Positions 26,334 through 34,545 of a stretch of 64,000 bases of DNA are shown in pieces; the stretch's first letter is position 1, and the number at the start of each line of letters is the position of its first letter. The DNA is taken from assembly GCA_017433405.1 (NCBI GenBank), contig JAFRHH010000022.1:59616-123615 (forward strand). Reading direction: 5' to 3'. The notes below the pieces were generated by a model. It saw nothing but the letters and a program-made list of their open reading frames with translations. It had not been told where the DNA came from and did no database searches. The position numbers and the translations under genes are program-made. Origin of the DNA: Clostridia bacterium (GTDB lineage Bacteria; Bacillota; Clostridia; Christensenellales; Aristaeellaceae).

Positions 26334-26374
26334 GGGACGGTTCTTCTGTCCAGACGGACAGCAGGAACCGTCCC
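26334..26374 (+). repeat. Family B palindromic repeat, copy B1
   Basis: Hairpin GGGACGGTTC-TT-CTGTCC, loop AGAC, GGACAG-CAG-GAACCGTCCC: ten plus six base pairs with a small internal loop. It lies 36 bases after putP and before a bidirectional terminator. A related copy lies at 32.8 kb. Confidence 0.85.
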
Positions 26375-26395
26375 CCATCTGCAGTGGGCATACCG

Positions 26396-26428
26396 AAAAA
26401 GGGTGCGATAAACTCGCGCCCTTTTTTT
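26396..26428. terminator. Bidirectional terminator between putP and rpmE
   Basis: Stem AAAAAGGGTGCGA / TCGCGCCCTTTTT with loop TAAAC, with A-run and T-run on the two sides, so it can act on either strand between these convergent genes. Confidence 0.85.
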
Positions 26429-26460
26429 ATCCGATTTGGCTTTATCAGTCCCACCGTAAG

Positions 26461-26490
26461 AAAAAAAGAAACGCGCCTTTTAAGCACGTT
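26461..26490 (-). terminator. Terminator after rpmE
   Basis: Minus-strand stem GAAACGTGC / GGCGCGTTTC with loop TTAAAA, followed by TTTTTTT, just after the rpmE stop. Confidence 0.8.
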
Positions 26491-26499
26491 TCTGTTTGC

Positions 26500-26700
26500 T
26501 CACGCCATGTTGAAGCGTTTCTTGAAGCGGTCAACCCGTCCACCGGTATCCACTAACTTCTGTTTCCCGGTGTAGAAAGGATGACACTTGGAGCAGATAT
26601 CCACCTTCATTTCCTTGCGGGTCGAGCCGGTTTCGAACGTTTCACCGCAGACGCAGCGCACGATGCACTTCCCGTACTTGGGATGGATGTTCTCCTTCAT
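26500..26700 (-). CDS. rpmE: 50S ribosomal protein L31 (zinc-binding form)
   Basis: A 66-residue bL31 protein starting [19 protein letters not shown]. The cysteines in RCVCG and in [14 protein letters not shown] form the zinc site of the C+ type, so this is the zinc-replete paralogue. The ATG at 26700 has AGAGGTG nine bases upstream; the upstream part of the frame is not coding. Single gene with a promoter at 26751-26779 and its own terminator. Confidence 0.97.
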   Translation of the reverse strand: MKENIHPKYGKCIVRCVCGETFETGSTRKEMKVDICSKCHPFYTGKQKLVDTGGRVDRFKKRFNMA

Positions 26701-26750
26701 GGCCGTTTCACCTCTTTCCCCTATGCAATGGCGGTTGAACCGCAAGGCTT

Positions 26751-26779
26751 ATAGTATCATAGTTGTCTTTCGAATGCAA
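26751..26779 (-). promoter_or_regulatory. Sigma-A promoter of rpmE
   Basis: Minus-strand TTGCAT (26779-26774), 17-base spacer, TACTAT (26756-26751), about 45 bases upstream of the rpmE ATG. Confidence 0.7.
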
Positions 26780-26899
26780 GTGGTTTTTTTACATTTCCGC
26801 CAGCCTGGCTGCGCAGCGGCTGCATAAATGATGCTCTCCAGGCGCGTAGATCAGTCCCCGCGCTCCGACTTCTTAAGAATTCCTGAAAGCAACGTGATG

Positions 26900-26963
26900 G
26901 TTAAGTGAAGCGAACGGATTCATCTGAAAGGGATGTGAAAGTTAAGTGAATCGACAGGATTCA
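26900..26963 (+). repeat. Two tandem 23-base repeats with period 41
   Basis: GTTAAGTGAAGCGAACGGATTCA (20 of 23 bases shared) occurs at 26900-26922 and again, as GTTAAGTGAA-TCGACAGG-ATTCA, at 26941-26963. The second copy forms a hairpin, GTGAATC / GATTCAC. They lie in the 300-base intergenic stretch between the rpmE promoter and the DUF1385 gene, which holds no recognisable gene. Confidence 0.7.
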
Positions 26964-27080
26964 CCCCTCCCCCGTCGAATTACAGAAAAGCCGGATTCCT
27001 TTTTTCAAAGATACCGATCCGTATCTGGCGGTGTGGCGGCATCCGGCGATTGATTGATTATAATTCGGAGGTTGTTTTCG

Positions 27081-28148
27081 ATGAGTCAGGACAAAGAAAA
27101 ATTCGATGTTGGCGGCCAGGCGGTCATGGAAGGCGTGATGATGCGCTCCCCGAACGCGACCGCGGTGACCGTCCGGCGTCCGGACGGAACCATGGTCACC
27201 AAGCTGACGCCGTTCGTACCGCTGAAGGAGAAGCATCCCTGGATGGGTAAGCCCTTTATCCGCGGCGTGGTGAACATGGCCACCATGCTGTACTATGGCA
27301 TGAACACGCTGGAGGATTCCACAAAGATGCTTGGGATGCTGGATGAGGAACCCACCCGGTTTGAGCTTTGGCTGTCCAAAAAGCTGGGGAAGGGCGTAGA
27401 TAAAATCGTCATGGCGGTCGCGATTGTGCTCGCTGTCGCGCTGTCCGTCGGCCTCTTTATCGCCATTCCCGCCGGCGTGGAAACGCTTCTCAAAAATGCC
27501 GGAATGTCTGTCGTCGGCTATACGCTGCTGGGCGGCCTGGTCAAAATCATGATCCTGATCGGGTATATGATCGCCGTTTCCTTCGTTCCGGATGTCCGGA
27601 GGACCTTTCAGTACCACGGCGCGGAGCACAAGTCCGTTCACTGTCATGAATCGGATCTGGCGCTGACGCCGGAAAACGCGCAGCGTTTTTCCAGGCTGCA
27701 TCCCCGCTGCGGGACAGCCTTCCTGCTGATTGTCTTCTCCGTCAGCATCCTGCTTTTCCTGGTGCTGAACCTTGTCCTTCCCATCAGCAATTACCTTGTC
27801 CGTTTTCTGTTTCACCTGGCGATGCTGCCCATCGTGGCCGGCGTCAGCTATGAGATTCTGATGGGCCTGGCCCATTCGGACAGCCGGATTTCCTGCATTC
27901 TCCGCTGGCCCGGCCTGCAGATGCAGCGCCTGACGACGCGGGAGCCGGACGCCTCCATGCTGGAATGTGCCATCACCTCCATCAATGTCGTTCTGAACGG
28001 ATTCCCGGAAGGCTGCCCCAAAACGCCCGAGGGATGGGGAATCTTCCATCGTTATACGGAATCCGAACCCGGTTTTGTTTTCCCCGCGAAGGCGGATGCT
28101 CCTTCTGAGGAAAAAGATTCCGACGGCGAGGAGAAGACCCCGGCATGA
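27081..28148 (+). CDS. DUF1385 family membrane protein (YqhQ-like)
   Basis: A 355-residue protein of the DUF1385 family, whose function is not established. It has the family start VGGQAVMEGVMMRSPN, then YHGAEHKSVHCHE near residue 190 and FSRLHPRCGTAFLL, both strongly conserved. About four helices lie in the middle. In Firmicutes this gene is often next to prmC-prfA, as here. GGAGGTTGTTTTCG precedes the ATG at 27081. The C-terminal 20 residues are acidic. Its stop overlaps the prmC ATG (ATGA). Confidence 0.92.
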   Translation: MSQDKEKFDVGGQAVMEGVMMRSPNATAVTVRRPDGTMVTKLTPFVPLKEKHPWMGKPFIRGVVNMATMLYYGMNTLEDSTKMLGMLDEEPTRFELWLSKKLGKGVDKIVMAVAIVLAVALSVGLFIAIPAGVETLLKNAGMSVVGYTLLGGLVKIMILIGYMIAVSFVPDVRRTFQYHGAEHKSVHCHESDLALTPENAQRFSRLHPRCGTAFLLIVFSVSILLFLVLNLVLPISNYLVRFLFHLAMLPIVAGVSYEILMGLAHSDSRISCILRWPGLQMQRLTTREPDASMLECAITSINVVLNGFPEGCPKTPEGWGIFHRYTESEPGFVFPAKADAPSEEKDSDGEEKTPA

Positions 28149-29020
28149 CTACGCCCCGCAGCCTGCTGCTGGAGGCGGCTTCGCAGCTTCGGAAAGCCGG
28201 CGTACCGGATCCTGTTTATGATGCCGCCTGGATGCTCTCCTCCCTGTGCGGGCGCCCTCCGCTGGCCCTCCGTCTCGATGAGGAGACGCGGCTTTCCGAC
28301 GCGGTGCTCCGGGATTTTCAGGGGATGATGGCCCGTCGTCTTGAGCGGGTCCCGCTGCAGTATATTCTGAAAGAAGTCCCTTTTTGCGGCTTTGTGTTCC
28401 GGACGGACGCCCGGGCGCTGATTCCCCGTCCTGAAACGGAGTTGATGTGTCTCTGGGCGAAAGAACTGCTGGCAGGGTGGCGGGGGGCTGTCACCCTGTT
28501 GGATCTTTGCTGCGGCTCCGGCTGTATCGGCCTGACAATGAAGGGGTGGTTCCCCTCCCTGGATGTGACGCTTTCCGATCTTTCCCGGGACGCCCTTTCG
28601 CTGGCGGAGGAAAACGCCTGCCGACTCGGGTGCGAGGTCCGTCTGGTTCAGGGGGATCTGTTCCGGGCTGTTTCCGGAAAACGGTTTCACATGATTCTTT
28701 CCAATCCGCCCTACATCCCGTCAGACCAGTGCGCTTCCCTGCAGCCGGAGGTGCTCCGGGAACCGATCGCCGCGCTGGACGGCGGCCCGGACGGCATGGA
28801 TTTCTATCGCCGCATTGTATCGGACGCCGCTGATCATCTGGAGGAGGACGGCTGGCTGCTGATGGAGCTTGGTGACGGGGAGGCGGAGACGGTCTGCGGC
28901 CTCCTTGACAAAGCCGCGTTCCGTCAGATCTCGTTTCGCCGCGATGCCCTGTCTGTCAATCGTATTGTCTGTTCCCGGGCGCCGGGAAGGAAGGCCTGCC
29001 ATGGAAAAAAAACTGACTGA
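28145..29020 (+). CDS. prmC: Release factor glutamine methyltransferase PrmC
   Basis: A 291-residue SAM-dependent enzyme that methylates the glutamine of the GGQ motif in release factors. The N-terminal helical domain is followed by FGFVF-type linker (FCGFVFRTDARALIPRPETE), motif I LLDLCCGSGCIGL and the catalytic LSNPPYIPS. The ATG overlaps the DUF1385 stop. Its end overlaps the prfA start by 20 bases, which fits its role on the prfA product. Confidence 0.96.
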   Translation: MTTPRSLLLEAASQLRKAGVPDPVYDAAWMLSSLCGRPPLALRLDEETRLSDAVLRDFQGMMARRLERVPLQYILKEVPFCGFVFRTDARALIPRPETELMCLWAKELLAGWRGAVTLLDLCCGSGCIGLTMKGWFPSLDVTLSDLSRDALSLAEENACRLGCEVRLVQGDLFRAVSGKRFHMILSNPPYIPSDQCASLQPEVLREPIAALDGGPDGMDFYRRIVSDAADHLEEDGWLLMELGDGEAETVCGLLDKAAFRQISFRRDALSVNRIVCSRAPGRKACHGKKTD

Positions 29021-30056
29021 AATGAATGAGCGGTATCAGGAGCTTTCGGAGGCCATCGGTCAGCCCGAGGTCGTCTCCGACTATCCGCGGTATCAGCGAT
29101 ATTTAAAGGAGCTTTCCGCCCTGGAGCCCATCGTCAGCACGCAGAAGAAGCTTCGGGAGGTTCGCAGGCATATTGAAGAGGCGGAATGGCTGCTCTCCGA
29201 GCCGGAATTCGCCGAGGAGGCCAGACAGGAAATCGCAGGGCTGCGGGTTCGGGAAAAGCAGCTGTCTGACGAGCTCTATCTGCTGCTGATTCCCCGGGAT
29301 CCGATGGATGACCGCAACGTCATCATGGAGATTCGCGCCGGCGCCGGCGGTGAGGAAGCCGCCCTCTTCGCCGGGGATCTGCTGCGGATGTATATGAAGT
29401 ATACGGAAAAAGCCGGACTGAAGCTTTCCCTGCTGTCCATCAGCGAAACCGACCTCGGCGGGGTTAACGAAGCCCTGGCGATGATTACGGGGGATTCCGC
29501 CTATGCCATCATGAAATATGAGAGCGGCGTCCATTGCGTAAAGCGAGTTCCCGTGACGGAGAGCAGCGGCCGGATTCACACATCCACAGTGACAGTCGCC
29601 GTTCTTCCCGAGGCGGAGGATGTGGAGGTCGATCTGGATCCCGGCGAGCTTCGGATCGACGTTTTTCACGCCTCCGGTCACGGCGGTCAGGGGGTCAATA
29701 CCACGGACAGCGCCGTGCGGATTACGCATCTGCCCAGCGGGATGGTCGTCACCTGTCAGGATGAGCGGAGCCAGCTTGAAAACAAGGCGAAGGCCATGAA
29801 GGTGCTTCGTTCACGGCTGCTGGATCTGAAGCGGCAGCAGCAGCTGGCCTCCCATGCCGAGGCCCGGAGAAGCCAGATCGGAACCGGGGACCGGAGCGAA
29901 CGGATCCGCACCTATTATTTTAATCATGATTATGTGGTGGATCACCGAATCGGCATGACCGTCAACCGGACGGATAATGTCATGAACGGAGACCTGCAGG
30001 CCCTGATTGACGCCCTGCGCCTGGCGGATCGAACCAGCAGAATGAAGCAGCAGTAA
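29001..30056 (+). CDS. prfA: Peptide chain release factor 1
   Basis: A 351-residue RF1, which reads UAA and UAG stop codons and triggers peptide release. The GGQ loop is in HASGHGGQGVNTTDSAVRITH-like sequence near residue 225 (ASGHGGQGVNTTDSAV). The codon-recognition segment lies at about residues 175-190 (KRVPVTESSGRIHTS), where the RF1-type PVTES holds the PxT motif. The ATG at 29001 has GGGAAGGAAGG upstream, inside the prmC end. Confidence 0.98.
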   Translation: MEKKLTEMNERYQELSEAIGQPEVVSDYPRYQRYLKELSALEPIVSTQKKLREVRRHIEEAEWLLSEPEFAEEARQEIAGLRVREKQLSDELYLLLIPRDPMDDRNVIMEIRAGAGGEEAALFAGDLLRMYMKYTEKAGLKLSLLSISETDLGGVNEALAMITGDSAYAIMKYESGVHCVKRVPVTESSGRIHTSTVTVAVLPEAEDVEVDLDPGELRIDVFHASGHGGQGVNTTDSAVRITHLPSGMVVTCQDERSQLENKAKAMKVLRSRLLDLKRQQQLASHAEARRSQIGTGDRSERIRTYYFNHDYVVDHRIGMTVNRTDNVMNGDLQALIDALRLADRTSRMKQQ

Positions 30057-30072
30057 GGACAGGATAACAAGC

Positions 30073-31134
30073 ATGGAAACAAAGGTTTTGCCCGTATCAA
30101 AGGACTCTCTGGCCCTGGCCTCCTCCCTTCTCCGGGACGGAAATCTCGTCGCCTTTCCCACCGAAACCGTCTACGGCCTTGGGGCCGATGCCCTTCAGCC
30201 GGAGGCTGTCCGCGGGATCTTTGCCGCCAAAGGACGTCCTGCTGATAACCCGCTGATCGTTCATATCAGTGACCGCGCTCAGCTGACGGATCTCTGTGAG
30301 ATTCCCGATGCTTCCCTGCCCCTCATGGATGCCTTCTGGCCCGGTCCCCTGACGCTTCTTTTTCCGCGAAAAAAGACCGTTCCGGACGTCGTGACCGCCG
30401 GACTGAAGACGGTCGCCATCCGGATGCCTTCCCATCCGGGAGCGGCTGCCCTTTTGCGCGCCTGCGGTCTGCCCATTGCCGCGCCGTCCGCCAACCGGTC
30501 AGGGCGCCCCAGCCCCACAACCGCAGCTCACGTGCTGGCGGATATGAGGGGTCGGATCCCGCTGATCCTTGACGGCGGCTCCTGTCAGGTCGGCCTGGAG
30601 TCCACCGTTCTGGACCTGACGCATGGCAAGCCGGTCATTCTTCGGCCAGGTGGAATTACCCAGGATATGCTGGAAAAGGTTCTGGGCTGTCCGGTCGCCC
30701 TGGCCGGCAGCATCCTGCGGCCCCTCGGCGAACACGAAACCGCCCTCTCGCCGGGCATGCGCTATAAGCATTACGCGCCCCAGGCCCTTCTGTCCCTGGT
30801 GCAGGGAGAGGAGGAAAACGTCCTGAGGGAAATGCGGTCGAGATGCCTTTCCGACCGTGAAAAAGGACTGCATTCCTGCGTGCTGTGCTTTCATGAGCAC
30901 ATGGAAACGCTCAGGGAATGCAGTCCCCACGATCTCGGTTCCCTCTCCCGCCCGGAGGAAACCGCAAATCGCCTTTTTGATGTTCTGCGGGTGGTGGATG
31001 AGGAAGGGATGGACACGGTCTATTCCGAGGTGCTTCCGCCGAAGGGCATGGGCCTGGCCGTTATGAATCGGCTCGGCCGCGCCGCTGCCTTCCGCATTCT
31101 TCAGGCGGATTCCGCCCCCCCCGGAGAAAGCTGA
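30073..31134 (+). CDS. ywlC: Threonylcarbamoyl-AMP synthase (Sua5/YwlC)
   Basis: A 353-residue Sua5-type enzyme. It makes threonylcarbamoyl-AMP from threonine, bicarbonate and ATP for the t6A37 modification of tRNA. The YrdC domain (residues 1-200) shows VAFPTETVYGLGADA, KGRPADNPLIVHI and SANRSGRPSPTTAAHV. A C-terminal Sua5 domain follows, starting after SPGMRYKHYAPQA. The start has only a weak AGGA site 11 bases upstream. It closes the prmC-prfA unit, and a terminator follows. Confidence 0.95.
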   Translation: METKVLPVSKDSLALASSLLRDGNLVAFPTETVYGLGADALQPEAVRGIFAAKGRPADNPLIVHISDRAQLTDLCEIPDASLPLMDAFWPGPLTLLFPRKKTVPDVVTAGLKTVAIRMPSHPGAAALLRACGLPIAAPSANRSGRPSPTTAAHVLADMRGRIPLILDGGSCQVGLESTVLDLTHGKPVILRPGGITQDMLEKVLGCPVALAGSILRPLGEHETALSPGMRYKHYAPQALLSLVQGEEENVLREMRSRCLSDREKGLHSCVLCFHEHMETLRECSPHDLGSLSRPEETANRLFDVLRVVDEEGMDTVYSEVLPPKGMGLAVMNRLGRAAAFRILQADSAPPGES

Positions 31135-31144
31135 TCGCGAAAAT

Positions 31145-31180
31145 GCCCCGGCCGTTTTCTTTCGAGCCGGGGCTGTTTTT
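31145..31180 (+). terminator. Terminator after the sua5 gene
   Basis: Eight-base-pair stem GCCCCGGC / GCCGGGGC with a 13-base loop, followed by TGTTTTT. It lies between convergent genes. Confidence 0.85.
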
Positions 31181-31224
31181 CCGATCGCCCGGTCTCCCCG
31201 GGTCGAGGCTTCTGATGCCGGGAC

Positions 31225-32715
31225 TTACCCGAGCTGCCTTTCAAAGGCATGGCTGCAGGCATCCTCCAGGGCTTTAATGATGATCCGAAGCGTACGGAGC
31301 CGGGCATATTTTTTATCGTTGGACTCGATGATGTACCAGGGCGCGTTCTCGGTGCTGGTCTTCCGAATCATGTCGTTGACCGCTTCTTCGTACAAATCCC
31401 ATTTTTCCCTGTTTCGCCAGTCTTCGTCCGTAATTTTCCACTGTTTTTCCGGCGTGTTCTGCCGGTCATTGAAGCGGGCCAGCTGAGTATCCTTGTCGAT
31501 ATGAATCCAGAACTTCAGCACGACAGCACCCCATTCGGTCAGCTGACGCTCGAACTCATTGATTTCATTGTACGCTCTTTTCCAGTCCTTCTCCGAGCAG
31601 AACCCCTCCAGCCGCTCCACCATCACGCGGCCGTACCAGGTCCGGTCAAAAATACTGATATGACCGGATCGGGGAAGCCGGGTCCAGAAGCGCCAGAGAA
31701 AATGACGGTTCAGTTCATGGGGCTCCGGAGACGCGATCGGATGCACGTCAAAGCCCCGGGGATCCAGCGGGTAGGCAACCCGGCGGATGTTTCCGCCTTT
31801 GCCCGCGGCATCCCATCCCTCGTAGCCGATCACAACGGGGATTCTTCTCATATAGATCTCGTAATGAAGCTCGCTCAGACGATTCTGAAGCTTTTTCAGT
31901 TCCTTTTTATATTCTTCCTCCTCGATCGCGGGACTCAGATCCACCTCGCTGAGCAGCGGCATCTTCACCAGGGGGAACTCTTCCCTGAAGGGATCCCCGA
32001 CATACCTTTCCTTCTCAAGCGCTGATTTGATTTTCCCCGTCATCAGCTTCAGGGCATCCCGCACCGCTGTTTTGCGCTTTTTCCCGTCCAGAATATGCCA
32101 ATGGACGGCCTCATCCGTCTTCTCCAGAACCTCGTCATAGCATTTCAGGAAATGCCTGTATTCCCGCTGCTGCCACAGATCGTCATCCGTGACGCGCCAG
32201 GCGGTTTCCGCCTTTTCGCAAAGACGCTCCATCCGTTCCGCCTGCTCCTCCCGGTCGATATGCAGGAAAAGCTTGAGCACCAGATATCCTCCATCTCTGA
32301 GCTGGCGCTCAAATTCATTGATCTGGCGAATTCTCCTCTTATACTCCTCCTGGGTAATTTCCAGGCGAAGACGTGCCCGAACCAGGCTTTCCACCCATCC
32401 GGAATCCAGGAAGATAATCTTTCCGTTTTCCGGGATCGCCGTGGCATAGGAATACAGGAACGGATAGCGGGCTTCCCGCTCCGGAGTAATCGGAGGCGTT
32501 ATGACGTTATAAAAGCGCGGATCGATTTCGCTGATCAGCTCCTTGATCAGGCTTCCCTTCCCGGCCGCGGCCCATCCCTCGACCAGCACCAGCACGGGCA
32601 GCTTCTTTTCCTTCAGCCCCTGAAGATAGGAGAAAAGTTCGTCTCTCATCTCCCTGATCTGGGTGCTGACAATTTCCTTGTCCTCCGGCTTGCTCTTTTC
32701 AAAATCTTTCAGCAT
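31225..32715 (-). CDS. pap: Polyphosphate:AMP phosphotransferase (two PPK2 domains)
   Basis: A 496-residue protein with two fused PPK2 domains. The first has VLVEGWAAAGKGSLIKEL at about residue 44 and FLDSGWVESLVRARL. The second has IGYEGWDAAGKGGNIRRVAY at about residue 298 and IFDRTWYGRVMVERLEGF. In two-domain PPK2 enzymes the C-terminal half is usually active and converts AMP plus polyphosphate to ADP. The N-terminal domain lacks the usual DRTWYGR, having LDSGWVESL, so it is probably inactive. ATG 32715 has GAGGAGAG upstream. Single gene. Confidence 0.92.
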   Translation of the reverse strand: MLKDFEKSKPEDKEIVSTQIREMRDELFSYLQGLKEKKLPVLVLVEGWAAAGKGSLIKELISEIDPRFYNVITPPITPEREARYPFLYSYATAIPENGKIIFLDSGWVESLVRARLRLEITQEEYKRRIRQINEFERQLRDGGYLVLKLFLHIDREEQAERMERLCEKAETAWRVTDDDLWQQREYRHFLKCYDEVLEKTDEAVHWHILDGKKRKTAVRDALKLMTGKIKSALEKERYVGDPFREEFPLVKMPLLSEVDLSPAIEEEEYKKELKKLQNRLSELHYEIYMRRIPVVIGYEGWDAAGKGGNIRRVAYPLDPRGFDVHPIASPEPHELNRHFLWRFWTRLPRSGHISIFDRTWYGRVMVERLEGFCSEKDWKRAYNEINEFERQLTEWGAVVLKFWIHIDKDTQLARFNDRQNTPEKQWKITDEDWRNREKWDLYEEAVNDMIRKTSTENAPWYIIESNDKKYARLRTLRIIIKALEDACSHAFERQLG

Positions 32716-32770
32716 AGCGCTCTCTCCTCTTTGAAATCTCTATCCGGTCTGTATTTCAAAATGACCGGGC

Positions 32771-32826
32771 GGACAGGGGGACGCTTCCTGCTGTCCGTCA
32801 GGACAGAAGAACTGTCCCCTCTGTCC
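32771..32826 (-). repeat. Family B palindromic repeat, copy B2
   Basis: Nested hairpin: outer GGACAG / CTGTCC, then GGGGAC / GTCCCC, and an inner CTGTCC-GTCA-GGACAG tip. It lies 14 bases beyond the pgi stop and shares the GGACAGCAGGAA and AGAACTGTCCCC type arms of copy B1. It may serve as the pgi terminator, although its T-run is weak. Confidence 0.8.
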
Positions 32827-32839
32827 GTCGAATCCTCTG

Positions 32840-34420
32840 TCATATCTCCAGCAGGCTGCTCAGCGCCTCGAGGGCTCCGTCTGTCTGGTGGGCCAGTACT
32901 TTTTTCGCCAGCACCTTCCCCAGCTGAACCCCTTCCTGGTCAAAGCTGTTCAGATTCCACAGGAAGCCCTGGAACATCACCTTGTTCTCAAAATGGGCCA
33001 GCAGCGCGCCCAGCGCTTCCGGGGTCAGCTGATCTCCGATAATGATGCTGGAAGGTCTGTTCCCTTCGAAGCGCTTATTGGCGTTTTCGTCTTCCTTGCC
33101 GCAGGCAAAAGCCACCATCTGGGCCGCCACGTTGGCGCACAGCTTCTGCTGGCTGCTGCTCCCCTGGATATCCACATCCACCCCGGTCTGGTTCTTTTTA
33201 AACCCGATGAACTGGAGCGGGATGATGTCCGTTCCCTGATGCAGAAGCTGATAGAAGGAATGCTGGCCGTTGGTTCCGGGCTCGCCGAAAATCACCGGTC
33301 CGGTCGCATAGGAGACCTTCTCGCCAAACCGGTTCACGGATTTGCCGTTGGATTCCATGTCCAGCTGCTGCAGATGGGCCGGGAAGCGATTCAGCGCCTG
33401 GGAATAGGGCAGCACCGCCGTAGCCGGGTATCCCAGCACGTTCCGCTCATAGACGCCGATCAGCGCGTCCATCATGGCGGCATTCTGCTGCGGATCCGCG
33501 TTCGTGCTCAGCCGGTCCGTTTCCGCAGCGCCCGCGAGAAACCGATCAAAAACCTCGGGGCCGAAGGCCAGGGAAAGCACGGCACCTCCCACCGCGGAGG
33601 TCGAGGAATACCGACCTCCGATATAGTCGTCCATAAAGAAGGCGGCCAGATAGTCGCTGGAGCGGGCCAGCGGCGACGTTTCGCTGGTGACGGCGATCAT
33701 ATGCCGGGAGGGATCGAGGCCCGCCTTTTCAAGGGCATTCCTGACAAAGGCTTCATTCGTAAGCGTTTCCAGCGTGGTACCGGATTTGGAGACCAGGATA
33801 AACAGGCTGTGCGCCAGATCCACGGCGTTCAGAACGCCGACGGCATCGTCCGGATCCACATTGCTGATGAAGCGGGCTTCCATCCGGAAGCAGCCGCTGT
33901 GCTCCGCCCAGTTTTCCAGCGCCAGATACATGGCCCGGGGGCCCAGATCGCTCCCGCCGATTCCGATCTGCACCGCGGTCGTAAACCGTTCGCCCTTTTC
34001 GTTGAGGATCTTCCCCTCATGAACCCGGACGGCGAACTCGGCGATCTTCTTTTGCTGCTCGAGATAGAAGGCCCGCTTGTTGACCCCGTCCGCCTCCACA
34101 TCCTTTCCCAGCTGGCCGCGGGTCAGCTGGTGCAGCACTCTCCGGCCTTCGCCGGTATTGATCACGGCGCCTTCATACAGCTCCCGGAACTTCTCTGCCA
34201 GCTGCGCTTCCGCCGCCAGCGCCTTCAGCCCTTCCACGATCCGCCCGTTGACCTGCTTCGCTCCGTAGTAATAGTTCATCCCCGCCGCCATGGGAACGCA
34301 GCATTCTTTGATTCTCTTACCGCCCTCGCTTCCGGCCAGCACGGAGGCGAGGTTGACTTTCTCCTCCCGCTTCAGCGCCTCAAAGCTGCGCAGAGTATCC
34401 AGATTCTTCCAGTTGATCAT
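32840..34420 (-). CDS. pgi: Glucose-6-phosphate isomerase
   Basis: A 526-residue enzyme interconverting glucose 6-phosphate and fructose 6-phosphate. The sugar-phosphate site is seen in IGIGGSDLGPRAMYLAL, VSKSGTTLETL and FGEPGTNGQHSFYQLLHQGT, with a C-terminal active-site lysine in the last third. The length and motifs fit the long bacterial/eukaryotic type. The ATG is preceded by GGGAGGAATCGCAT and a consensus promoter. It lies alone between PPK2 and a divergent gene. Confidence 0.97.
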   Translation of the reverse strand: MINWKNLDTLRSFEALKREEKVNLASVLAGSEGGKRIKECCVPMAAGMNYYYGAKQVNGRIVEGLKALAAEAQLAEKFRELYEGAVINTGEGRRVLHQLTRGQLGKDVEADGVNKRAFYLEQQKKIAEFAVRVHEGKILNEKGERFTTAVQIGIGGSDLGPRAMYLALENWAEHSGCFRMEARFISNVDPDDAVGVLNAVDLAHSLFILVSKSGTTLETLTNEAFVRNALEKAGLDPSRHMIAVTSETSPLARSSDYLAAFFMDDYIGGRYSSTSAVGGAVLSLAFGPEVFDRFLAGAAETDRLSTNADPQQNAAMMDALIGVYERNVLGYPATAVLPYSQALNRFPAHLQQLDMESNGKSVNRFGEKVSYATGPVIFGEPGTNGQHSFYQLLHQGTDIIPLQFIGFKKNQTGVDVDIQGSSSQQKLCANVAAQMVAFACGKEDENANKRFEGNRPSSIIIGDQLTPEALGALLAHFENKVMFQGFLWNLNSFDQEGVQLGKVLAKKVLAHQTDGALEALSSLLEI

Positions 34421-34450
34421 ATGCGATTCCTCCCTTTTTCGGTTGCCCTT

Positions 34451-34479
34451 ATTATATCGGTTTTCCTGCTGATTTTCAA
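34451..34479 (-). promoter_or_regulatory. Sigma-A promoter of pgi
   Basis: Minus-strand TTGAAA (34479-34474), 17-base spacer, TATAAT (34456-34451), about 30 bases upstream of the pgi ATG. Confidence 0.85.
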
Positions 34480-34490
34480 TGTTTCCATGT

Positions 34491-34496
34491 TATAAT
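34491..34496 (+). promoter_or_regulatory. Possible -10 element of the wHTH/nuclease-like gene
   Basis: TATAAT on the plus strand, 50 bases upstream of the ATG at 34546. No good -35 hexamer is present 17 bases upstream; that space is shared with the divergent pgi promoter. Confidence 0.4.
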
Positions 34497-34545
34497 TTAT
34501 AAGACCGTTTCTCCGGCGCCGTGGATGTATCGAAAGGAGGATGCC

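Noticed and set aside
27059-27064. TATAAT before the DUF1385 gene
   Set aside because: A start about 27071 would fall after the GGAGG ribosome site, so it is unlikely to be the working promoter.
32888-34495. 535-codon open frame on the plus strand
   Set aside because: Antisense to pgi, which has full family motifs and its own promoter.
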